DNA of 64,000 nt, taken from assembly GCA_028564925.1 (NCBI GenBank), contig CM053033.1, forward strand, positions 203,468,107-203,532,106, read 5' to 3'. The stretch's first letter is position 1, and the number at the start of each line of letters is the position of its first letter. Shown here one piece after another: positions 56,071 to 64,000 of this stretch. A program made the translations under genes and the position numbers. Below the pieces are notes generated by a model. It ran no database searches. It saw nothing but the letters and a program-made list of their open reading frames with translations, and was not told where the DNA came from. This DNA comes from Lithobates sylvaticus. Lineage: Eukaryota > Chordata > Amphibia > Anura > Ranidae.

Positions 56071-56238
56071 GTATTGTCCACAATTTATAATTCTGGGTAT
56101 TTAAACATCCAGCCTGTGCAGCCGGCAACTGGTCCCCAAATTCACAGGATTGCCCCCCCAATCACAGATATGGTCCCTACAGAGTGCCCCTTATTTTGAT
56201 ATATGAATGAAGTTACTTCTACTTATTTACATCCCTTA

Positions 56239-56624
56239 GGGCCTCTTCACACCACAAAAAGGTCCTTCAGATCCATGCGTTTTTTATGCGTTTCCAGATG
56301 CTTTTTTCTTTTCTTCCTGTTTTTCTTGCATGGTACTGGGGTTAGGTGCTTTTTTTATGCGTTTCCAGATGCTTTTTTCTTTTCTTCCTGTTTTTCTTGC
56401 ACTGTACTGGGGTCAGGTGCTTTTTTATGCCTTTTACTGCATTTCAGTTCTGTGAAAGAAAAAAGCAGCATGTTGTACTTTTTTTGTCTCTGAAACTGAA
56501 AAGCACTGAAATGCACTGCACTGGTGTGAACTATGCTATTGGGAGCTATATAACCCACGCTGTATTCTTTTTAGATGCAGGAAAAAAATAAAAGTACTGC
56601 CCTGCATGTGGTGTGAACTGGCCC
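56239..56624. mobile_element. MITE with GGGCCTCTTCACACC ends
   Basis: TTA at left, TAA at right. GGGCCTCTTCACACCAC pairs with GTGGTGTGAACTGGCCC. Inside, a 76-bp direct repeat (from about 56281 and 56357) with TTTATGCGTTTCCAGATGC. Confidence 0.75.
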
Positions 56625-56627
56625 TAA

Positions 56628-56882
56628 GGCCCCTTTCACACTTGTAAGACCTGAAAGTCGCACGACTTTGACGTGACTTTGCCGCTCGTCAAGAAGCAAT
56701 GCCTGTGTAATCTTGAGATCTATGGGCCTCAAGCCGCATCAAAGTCGGACCAAAAAAGTGCAGGGAGTACTTTAAAGTCGCTCAGATGTGAACGGTACTC
56801 ATTGGAAATCGTGGGGTTTGACTTGTCATGTGACTTTGCAGTCCCAAATCGCAGGACAAGAGGCACAAGTGTGAAAGGGGCC
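56628..56882. mobile_element. Family B-like MITE abutting previous
   Basis: TAA both sides (left TAA shared with the previous element). Ends GGCCCCTTTCACACTTGTAA and CACAAGTGTGAAAGGGGCC. Similar to 14615-14898. Confidence 0.82.
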
Positions 56883-56949
56883 TAAGTCAGATAACTCACC
56901 AGTGTCAATGGATTTCACAGGCTGGCACGATCTTTCTGATAGTTTCCTT

Positions 56950-57290
56950 CTGGGCTGGTTCAAACCTGAATCACACAGGAACGCGATTCGAGTTCCTGTG
57001 CGATTCCTATGCGACTCAGTGTGGTGCCATTTTCAGCCCATTTTATTTGAATGGGCTAAAACTGCACTTGGTCTCACCAGAAGTAGTGCATGCACTACTT
57101 TTCAAAACGCACTGCACCGGATTACATGTTACTGCGGTACCATGCGATCCAGTGTAGGTAAATGCATTACGTTTGCGTTCTGTGTTTGGGGTATTATTAG
57201 GATTATACCCGCAGCAGATCACACACCCAGTGCACTTTGAACGCGGTGTGGGAAATGAACATGGAACACTGATTTCCCGCACAGGATAAA
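56950..57290. repeat. Decayed CACACAGGAACGCGATT-type MITE
   Basis: Left GGTTCAAACCTGAATCACAC and right TGAACATGGAACAC with GCGATTCC/GCACTACTTTTC inverse-like blocks. Edges unclear. Confidence 0.35.
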
Positions 57291-57402
57291 GTTGGATATA
57301 GCCAGAAGAGGGTGGTCTCAGATGTATGCTGATTACAACAACGGCATGCAGATATTACTGGCTTGAGCACTCATATCTGTGCACTAGGCGGATGTCCTAT
57401 AC

Positions 57403-57538
57403 CAGTGATGGCGAACCTTGGCACCCCAGATGTTTTGGAACTACATTTCCCATGATGCTCAACTACACTGAAGAGTGCAGGAGCATCATGGGAAATGTAG
57501 TTCCAAAACATCTGGGGTGCCAAGGTTCGCCATCACTG
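57403..57538. mobile_element. 136-bp perfect-type palindromic MITE, hAT-like
   Basis: Left arm CAGTGATGGCGAACCTTGGC, right arm its inverse, spanning almost the full length with a short central loop. Flanks TCCTATAC and TCCTAGGC agree at 6 of 8 bases, an 8-bp hAT-type duplication. Confidence 0.88.
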
Positions 57539-57621
57539 TCCTAGGCATTGCTCTTATTATTCAGAAATAATAGATGGTGACCAAGAGACACTGGAATAAC
57601 CAGTAGACTTTCCTGTTTAAC

Positions 57622-58535
57622 TTAACCGCTTCAACGCCGGAAGATTTGGCTGCTGAATGACCGGGCTATTTTTTGTGATTCGGCACTGCGTCGCTTTAAT
57701 TGACAATTGCGCGGTCGTGCGACGTTGTACCCAAACAAAATTGACGTCCTTTTTTTCCCACAAATAGAGCTTTCTTTTGGTGGTATTTGATCACCTCCTG
57801 CGGTTTTCATTTTTTGCGCTATAAACAAAAAAAGAGCGACATTTTGAAAAAACACAATATTTTGTACTTTTTACTATAATAAATATCCCCATTTTTTTAA
57901 AAAAAAAAAAGCTAATTTTTTCTCAGTTTAGGCCGATATGTATTCTACATATTTTTGGTATAAAAAAAAAAAAAAAAAAAAAAAACGCTATAAGCGTATA
58001 TTGATTGGTTTGCGCAAAAGTTATAGTGTCTACAAAATAGGGGATAGATTTATAGCATTTTTATTATTATTATTTTTTTACTAGTAATGGCGACGATCTG
58101 AGATTTTTATCGTGACTGCGACATTATGGTGGACACATCGGACAATTTTGACACAATTTTGGGACCATTGGCATTTATATTATTATAAAAATGCAATGAT
58201 TACTGTATAAATGTCACTGGCAGTGAAGGGGTTAACACTAGGGGGCGATCAAGGGGTTAATTGTGTTCCCTGGGAGGTGATCCTAACTGAAGGGGGAGGG
58301 GAATGACTAGAGGAAGTGACAGATCGTGGTTCCTAGCTAATAGGAACACACGATCTGTCACTCCTCTCAGAACAGAACACGGATTTGTGTGTTTACACAC
58401 ACACTTCCGTGTTCTGTCCGCAGTGCAGTGTGTGCATGCCTGCTATCCCGCGTGCCGACGTATAGCCATGACGGTTCGCAGGATTGTGCCGACCTGCCGC
58501 AGTAAAATGACGATGGCTGGTTGGCCAGTGGTTAA
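57622..58535 (-). mobile_element. Family C element
   Basis: TTAACCGCTTCAACGCCGG to GCCAGTGGTTAA. Contains TTGCGCGGTCGTGCGACG, GATTGGTTTGCGC and a long A-run at 57962-57985. Confidence 0.8.
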
Positions 58536-58971
58536 GATCCCTTTCACACCACGCCGCCAATAGCGTCGGCGGTAAAACGCAGGTAAAAATAGTGGTAATA
58601 TTTTTACCTTCATTTTACCGTCGGATTTGCGGCGCATTTCCGCCGCTATCGGGGAGCTTTTACCCCCCGCTAGCGGCCGAGAAAGGGTTAAAACCCCCGG
58701 CAATAGCGGCGTTTTGCTGGCGGTATTACAGCGCTGCCCCATTGATTTCAATGGGGAGCAGCGGTGGAGGAGCGGTAAACACACCGCTCCTTTACCGCTC
58801 CAAAGAAGCTGCTGACCGGACTTTTCCTGAAATCCTGCCAGCGCACCGCTCCAGTGTAAAAGCCCTCGGGCTTTCACACTGCAGACAATGGAGCAGCAGT
58901 TTGAGGGCGGATTGCAGGCGCTATTTCTAACGCTATAGCGCCTGCAAAACGCCCTCGCTGTGAAAGGGGTC
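58536..58971. mobile_element. Family B MITE at the end of family C
   Basis: TAA both sides; the left TAA is the last three bases of the TTAA of the family C element. Ends GATCCCTTTCACACC and GCTGTGAAAGGGGTC. Confidence 0.86.
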
Positions 58972-59044
58972 TAAGCTGGATAGGGAGGTAGTTGAAGCCT
59001 CATGCATATGAGCGCATGACGCCTTACAACATAAGGGAGACTTT

Positions 59045-59221
59045 GGGGTTGATTTACTACAACTGGAGCGCTCAGAATCTGGTGGAGCTGTGCATGATAG
59101 CCAATCAGCTTCTAACTTCAGCTTGCTCAATTAAGCCTTGACAATAAAACCTGAAAGCTGATTGGTTACTATGCAGAGCTGCACCAAATTTTGCACTCTT
59201 CAGGTTTAGTAAATCAACCCC
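59045..59221. mobile_element. MITE, GGGGTTGATTTACTAC type
   Basis: GGGGTTGATTTACTACAACT pairs with GTTTAGTAAATCAACCCC. AGCCAATCAGCTTCTAAC and GCTGATTGGTTACTATG pair inside. A truncated relative is at about 32345-32420. Confidence 0.75.
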
Positions 59222-59689
59222 ATAGGCAGTGTACAGTTGCCTATAGTAATAAATGGCTGTGCACAGGTATATGCCATCATGTCACACAGGCGCAAATCCC
59301 TAGAGGCACCCAAGCTAGCAAACAGCCATTCATTACTATGGATAGCTGTAGGCTACAGCTTTGTCTCCCAGGTTTACATTGTATACCCTCACCCCTGTGT
59401 GCAAGAGATCTCACTGTAGATGTCCCAGTTGTTGCCCACATCTGCAAGCTGAAATCTGCAACCATCTAATCTAAAAGGTTAATGTAGCAAATCCCAGTTG
59501 AGTTTCTCCATGTCACCCACATACTTATAAAAAATACAGTATACTTGGGTTTTTGGTAAGGATTTGTATATCTAGAATGAAATGCATCACAGTCTTTATT
59601 AAAAGTTATAAAATGTTTATTGTACTTTTACCAGTTTGTCTATTATTGTGTTGACTTCTTCCAAGAATTTTCATCTGTCTTCATGGCAG
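59222..59689 (+). other. znf541: Intron sequence before exon 59690
   Basis: A palindromic MITE may cover about 59222-59465. The final stretch ends in TTCATCTGTCTTCATGGCAG, a usable acceptor. Confidence 0.4.
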
Positions 59690-59813
59690 GTTATCAACAG
59701 CATTTGAAATGATGGAACTGTCGGGTCTTGGTGCATCCTTACCTAGTGGCCCTGTGGTTGAAAAAAGTCCTTCAGTGTGTAGAGGGAAAAGAGCCCAAAG
59801 ACGTCTATTACAG
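59690..59813 (+). CDS. znf541: ZNF541 exon (41 codons)
   Basis: Between acceptor CTTCATGGCAG (59689) and donor GTACAC (59814). Only one of three frames is open; it starts with one base that completes the codon begun at 48543 (AG+G, Arg). The sequence reads LSTAFEMMELSGLG, PSGPVVEKSPS, then a basic RGKRAQRRLLQ. It ends in phase 0, which fits the next exon. No domain recognised; a short linker between fingers and ELM2. The support is splice sites, phase and open frame rather than clear homology. Confidence 0.6.
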
Positions 59814-59880
59814 GTACACACAGCAGACATCTAGATGATCAATGTTGGGAAGTGTTAAAGTGGATCTGTCACCAGCACAT

Positions 59881-60083
59881 ACCCTGTTTCCCCAAAAATA
59901 AGACCTAGCGCGATTGTCGGTGATGGCTGCAATATAAGCCCTACCCTGTTTCCCCAAAAATAAGCCCTACCCTGAAAATAAGACCTACAAGGACTTTAAC
60001 TAGGGCTTATTTGGGCGGTGGGGCTTATATTGCAGCCATCACCGACAATCACGCTAGGTCTTATTTTCGGGGAAACAGGGTAG
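59881..60083. mobile_element. Palindromic MITE (CCCTGTTTCCCCAAAAATAA ends)
   Basis: CCCTGTTTCCCC occurs at 59883 and again at 59943, and the inverse TCGGGGAAACAGGG at the right end. GCAATATAAGCCC and GGGCTTATATTGC pair. The left arm looks duplicated or re-invaded. The ATAAGACC pattern resembles family E. Confidence 0.7.
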
Positions 60084-60102
60084 CATTTGTGTATTATAAA
60101 AA

Positions 60103-60410
60103 TAAAGCTGGCCATAGATGGTTCGAAGCTCGGTTGGTTCAGCAGGGACCAACCAAGATTTGAACCATCTATGTGCAGGCGATCAACTTGAACTTGGGTA
60201 CAACCAGCCTGCTGGATTTTTAGCATGTGATTACTGCCAGCGGCTATGGCCACACCCCCCCCCTCTCCCCGTCCGCCAGGAGAACACAATAGCTCCGTGG
60301 GAAGGATTCCTACATCAAACACTAACTGTGTTGATCCGGGAAATCAAGCGATTTTCTTTCCTGCAACCCATGGTTGCAGGAAAGAAAATGGCACCATCTA
60401 TGGCCTGCTT
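60103..60410. mobile_element. MITE with AAGCTGGCCATAGATGG ends
   Basis: AAGCTGGCCATAGATGG pairs with CCATCTATGGCCTGCTT. Inside, TTTTCTTTCCTGCAACC pairs with GGTTGCAGGAAAGAAAA. Confidence 0.7.
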
Positions 60411-60469
60411 AAGGAACCAGAGCAGTTCCCCTAAAAATACTAACATCACTGCCATAGGTACTTTAGACG

Positions 60470-61916
60470 CGACATTGTGGGCGTGCGCACACACGCTGCA
60501 GCCTCCGTGACCGTACCCGCGGACTCGATGTCCGCCGGTGTCCCGCGATCGTGTCACGGAGCGGCAGAACGGGGAGATGTAAACAATGCATTTCCCCGTT
60601 CTGCCTTGTGACATGACAAAGATCTACTGCTCCGTGTCATCGGGAGCAGTGATTGCTGTCATGTCCTAGGTAGCCCATCCCCCCCACAGTTAGAATCACT
60701 CCCTAGGACACACTTAACCCCTTGATTGCCCGTAGTGTTTAACCCCTTTTCTGCCAGTGTCATTTATACAGTAATCAGTGCATTCTTATAGCACTGATCG
60801 CTGTATAAATGACAGTGGTCCCAAAATAGTGTCCGATGTGTCCGCCATAATGTCGCAGTCACGATGAAAAAAAAAAAAAAAAATCGCAGATCACCGCCAT
60901 TACTAATAAAAAAAAAAAATTAATAATAAAAAATGCCATAAATCTATTCTCCATTTTGTAGACGCTATAACTTTTGCGCAAACCATTCAATATACGCTTA
61001 TTGCGATTTTTTTTTTTTTTACCAAAAATATGTATTAGAATACCGTATTTTCCGGCATATAAGACGACCTTTTACACTTAAAAAAAACTGGCCAAAAAGC
61101 GGGGGTTTTCTTATACGCCGGGTCAACTGCTGGGATGCCTGCTGGATGTGCGGTAATACTGTATGTAGCTTCGGCTACATACAGTATATACCACTGAGCC
61201 AATCCCAGTGAGCGATGTATTCAAATGAATACAGAGCCTGCTCGGATTGGAGTAACAGCCTCTGCCAATCCGAGCAGGCTACATACAGTAGCCTGCTCGG
61301 ATTGGCTTTGAGAGTCAGAGAGGCGGGGGCTGATGATGTTACAGCCTCTGCCAATCCAAGCGGGCTTTGTATTCATTAATAGAATACATCGCTCTCCGTG
61401 ATTGGCTCCAGCACCAGCAAGAAGGAAGAAGGAAATGGCTCCAGCAAGAACGAAGAAGAAGGATATGAAGCGTCTGAAGCCTCGGAAGGGGGGGTCGTAG
61501 TAAACGGTGAGTACGGGCAAAACATCTTAGAAACCTGTAGAATTAGGGGGTTGTCTTATACGCCGGGTCGCCTTATACACCAGCAAATACGGTACATATC
61601 GGCCTAAACTGAGGAAAAAATTTGTTTTTTTATATATTTTTTGGGAATATTTATTATTGCAAAAAGTAAAAAATATTGCTTTTTTTTTTTTCAAAATTAT
61701 CGCTCTTATTTTGTTTATAGCGCAAAAAATAAAAACCGCAGAGGTGATCAAATAACACCAAAAAAAAGCTCTATTTGCGAGAAAAAAATACATCAATTTT
61801 GTTTGGGTGCAACGTCGCACAACCGCGCAATTGTCAGTTAAAGCGACGCAGTGCCGTTTTGCAAAAAGTGCTCTGGTCAGGAAAGGGGTAAATTCTTCCG
61901 GGGCTGAAGTGGTTAA
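60470..61916 (+). mobile_element. Family C element split by family E
   Basis: Left end unclear near 60470; right GGCTGAAGTGGTTAA. The TTTTACCAAAAATATGTA block at 61018 is followed by the insertion and resumes CATATCGGCCTAAACTGAGG at 61595. Confidence 0.75.
61043..61592. mobile_element. Family E MITE (CCGTATTTTCCGG ends), TA duplication, in family C
   Basis: Ends CCGTATTTTCCGGCATATAA and ACCAGCAAATACGG, TA both sides. Family C elsewhere reads AGAATACATATCGGCC, so one TA is the duplication. Interior hairpins on GCCAATCCGAGCAGGC and a GAAGAAGG-rich stretch. Confidence 0.88.
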
Positions 61917-62379
61917 TCACCCCAGGCATGTATACCTACCTAACCGTGCTCCCTCAATGCCTTCCTAATACTGCACGTCGCCAGGTGTAGAAGCTTAGAG
62001 GGAGTATGATGTCCTGCCACCTCCTACGTGACAGTGTTCAGACCTGGCAATTGACTGCTTGAGCCCAAGTACTGTCATATAGGGGAGATCACATGATCAC
62101 CTACTGTATATCTGGAAGCCCTACTCCATTAGTAAGGGCTCTGGCAGTTTGGGGAGGTTGTGAGGGAGTGTGACTGGGTAAGTATACGTGCTTTGTTTGG
62201 AGGAGTTGCAATACCCCATTTCACCTGCAGGGGGATCTGGAACCATAGCTTTCTCCTAGATTAGAACAAAATAGTATTTATTGTACAGCAGCCTATGGAT
62301 TCAAAAATAATCAATCATTCTCTTTCACACACATGTATTTTATTCTTAAATTGACTTTCACACCATACCTCTTATATAG
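61917..62379 (+). other. znf541: Intron sequence before exon 62380
   Basis: No repeat recognised. Acceptor CTTATATAG at 62371-62379 has only a modest pyrimidine tract. Confidence 0.4.
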
Positions 62380-62526
62380 GATGTGCCCAAGGGATACTCA
62401 AGCTTTTGCAAGAGAAAATTATCCCCACAAGCTCCAAAGCCATCGAAAGGGATGATGAAGGACCCCGGAGGTCTTGTGATGCCAGTATCGGTCCCTGTAA
62501 CTGTGATCGATCATGACTATAATAAG
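62380..62526 (+). CDS. znf541: ZNF541 exon (49 codons)
   Basis: Acceptor CCTCTTATATAG (62379), donor GTAGGA (62527), length 147, phase 0 at both ends, matching the exon before. The only open frame reads DVPKGYSSFCKRKLSPQAPK, then MMKDPGGLVMPVSVPVTVID. A PVSVPV-type stretch ahead of ELM2 is what I would expect in this family, but I could not check it. The lysine/proline-rich start is linker-like. ELM2 and SANT domains would follow beyond the window. Confidence 0.62.
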
Positions 62527-62614
62527 GTAGGAATATTTTGTGTGTCTTCTGAATAAAGTGCGTTTCCAGCAATAGTTCTGGAATAAAGCTGGAAATCAGC
62601 AATGAAGTCATTCT

Positions 62615-63012
62615 TTAAAGAGTAAGTAAACCCTGATGGGTTTACTTCCTCTTTGTTTCCCTGCAAAGGTAAAGCATAATGGACTACTGTGCATCGCATA
62701 GTAGTCCATTATGTGTCACTTACCTGACACAGGAGCCAGCGAAGTCACCGCTGTCCCCTTGTGTACGGCGCCTCCATCTTCTTGGTGGGTCTCGCGGCTC
62801 CGTCGCTGTCATTCGACGGAGCCGCGATGACGTCACTCCCGCACATGCGCACGGGAGCTGCCACCCGCGGCATATCGCCGTTGAGACCTTCTTTGTTGAG
62901 GGCCTTTTCAGTGCGCCTGCGCGCCGCTGTCTATTTCTTTGACTTACAGGTAAACCTTAATCTAGGCTTACCTGTAGGTCGAAGTGGTTTGTAAGGGTTT
63001 ACAACCACTTTA
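62615..63012. mobile_element. Family N MITE
   Basis: Starts TTAAAGAGTAAGTAAACCC and ends TTTACAACCACTTTAA. Pairs inside: TAATGGACTACTGTGC/TAGTAGTCCATTA; CGGCTCCGTCG/CGACGGAGCCG. Confidence 0.72.
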
Positions 63013-63670
63013 ACAAATACTTTCCTTGCTGTCCGGTTGGGCAGGCCTTATAATAGTCATTTGTTTTTGTTCAGCCAGTTATTGTATTCTGACAGCAGGA
63101 AGACTCCCCCGACATCAGAATACACTAATCAGTGCTGCCGGCTATAGTCCGCACCACTGATCAATCGGGAAAAACCTGACATGCTGGTTGTAGAGAAGTT
63201 GATTGTACAGAAGTAAATCTACCAATCAGCCTGCCCATACATGGTCTATGCGGAACCGGACAAATTTCGATCTATGTATGGCTAGCTTTAGCCAAAGTAT
63301 ATGTAAACCCAGTCACTTAACCTCTGCCACCTGGCCCTTTAATAAAATCGAAATGCCAGGAAGGGGAGGCGGGCTTTCAAATCTTGCAACCACTGTGATC
63401 GGCTGTCACAGTGGTCACATGATCGGAGGTTCCCAATCACAATTATGCGTCAGTAGCTGCCCGTGACAGCTTAGTTACTGTGCGGAGAGCGTGCAGTGAT
63501 TGGGCTGCAGCGCTGATCAAATTCAAATTCACCATTTGAGAGGAGATGATCATTCAATTGATTCCTCTCAAATGGGAACAGCCATAGATGGATCGAAATT
63601 CAGCCGGTCCCTGCTGAAATGGCCGAATTTTTCATCTATGGCCTTAGCAAACTAAACATTATTCAGTTAG
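63013..63670. repeat. CCATAGATGG-type MITE fragments
   Basis: Blocks GCCTGCCCATACATGG, TCGATCTATGTATGGCTAGC (63180-63290) and GCCATAGATGGATCGAAATT / TTTTTCATCTATGGCC (63581-63645). At least two partial copies. No gene. Confidence 0.5.
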
Positions 63671-63679
63671 GATTTAACT

Positions 63680-64000
63680 GGACATGTGCAATTCGTTTAA
63701 TTCCGAATTTGTTTAACGAATTTTGACAGATTCGTTAATTCCGAATTACTAAATTTCCAAATTTAGAATTTTCGGAAATTCAAAAATCTGAAAAAAAATA
63801 AAAAAAATCTGTAAAATTCCAAATAATAACTAACTATTAAATTATAGGTATTGGAATTTCGTTTCTAATTTGGCTGTTTGTGAACGTAACGAATACAAAT
63901 TTATCTGAAGTTGCAAATTATTTGAAATTATGAATGCTGCATCTAAACAATTGGAATGGAACAAATTAATAATAAATAATAATAATAAAAAGGTTTTTAT
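63680..64000. mobile_element. Second family K (hAT-like) element, cut by the window edge
   Basis: GGACATGTGCAATTCGTTTA at left, then AATTTTCGGAAATTC-type motifs. Includes AATAATAACTAACTATTAAA at 63825-63845, the empty version of the site used by family E at 48805. Confidence 0.75.

Larger units (their letters stand above)
48544..59689 (+). other. znf541: ZNF541 intron, about 11.1 kb
   Basis: Contains a hAT-like element with a nested palindrome, family C copies, family A and B MITEs and a small hAT-like palindrome. Ends TTCATCTGTCTTCATGGCAG. No other exon recognised; a small one could be missed. Confidence 0.55.
59814..62379 (+). other. znf541: ZNF541 intron, about 2.6 kb
   Basis: Holds a palindrome of CCCTGTTTCCCC type, a CATAGATGG-type MITE and a family C element with a nested family E. 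Ends CTCTTATATAG. Confidence 0.55.

Noticed and set aside
26977-61916. Recurring short frame reading IAQKIKTAEVIKYH in family C copies
   Set aside because: It recurs because the DNA recurs; it changes frame and stops between copies, so it does not look like a kept protein.

Overview
The window looks like nuclear DNA of an anuran amphibian, most likely a ranoid frog. This is inferred from one vertebrate gene spread over huge introns and from a very dense load of L1 and L2-like LINEs, Tc1-like transposons, a DIRS retrotransposon and several hundred-base palindromic MITE families of the kind common in frogs. The species cannot be fixed from the sequence. No bacterial genes, CRISPR arrays or tRNA/rRNA genes were found.

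The only host gene I can support is on the + strand from about 32.0 kb to beyond the right edge. It is an orthologue of ZNF541, the germ-cell C2H2 zinc-finger/ELM2-SANT protein. Five exons join in frame (32000-32223, 39026-39236, 47257-48543, 59690-59813, 62380-62526). They give 657 codons when counted from the ATG at 32022 and carry the three N-terminal zinc fingers; the second finger is split by an 8-kb intron. The ELM2 and SANT exons would lie past 64 kb. A cluster of CCAAT boxes at 23.70-23.83 kb followed by an ATG at 24044 is a possible promoter/first exon, but is not linked to any known gene.

Layout. 1-6.2 kb: minus-strand L1-type LINE cut only by the window edge; its ORF1 and all visible ORF2 are open. 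6.2-9.9 kb: an L2-like LINE broken up by later insertions, plus MITEs. 10.1-14.6 kb: two Tc1-like elements, the first invaded by three MITEs, the second (minus strand) with both terminal repeats. 14.6-23.4 kb: MITEs, a 23-bp minisatellite with hairpins, and nested insertions. 23.7-25.6 kb: candidate promoter and a near-identical 39-bp minisatellite. 25.6-31.8 kb: approximately 1-kb elements with TTAA ends. 32.0-62.5 kb: ZNF541 exons and introns; the introns hold a DIRS element, four palindromic TA-target MITEs or relatives, a hAT-like element and at least seven TTAA-ended elements. 62.6-64 kb: more repeats.

The most informative structure is the record of nested and abutting insertions. Target duplications can be read directly, some against an uninterrupted copy in the same window. 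They are TWA for the families whose ends read TGCCGCGTACACA or GGCCCCTTTCACAC, TA for the CCGTAT family, TTAA ends for the 1-kb family, and 8 bp for two hAT-like elements. I saw no convincing new multi-gene system.
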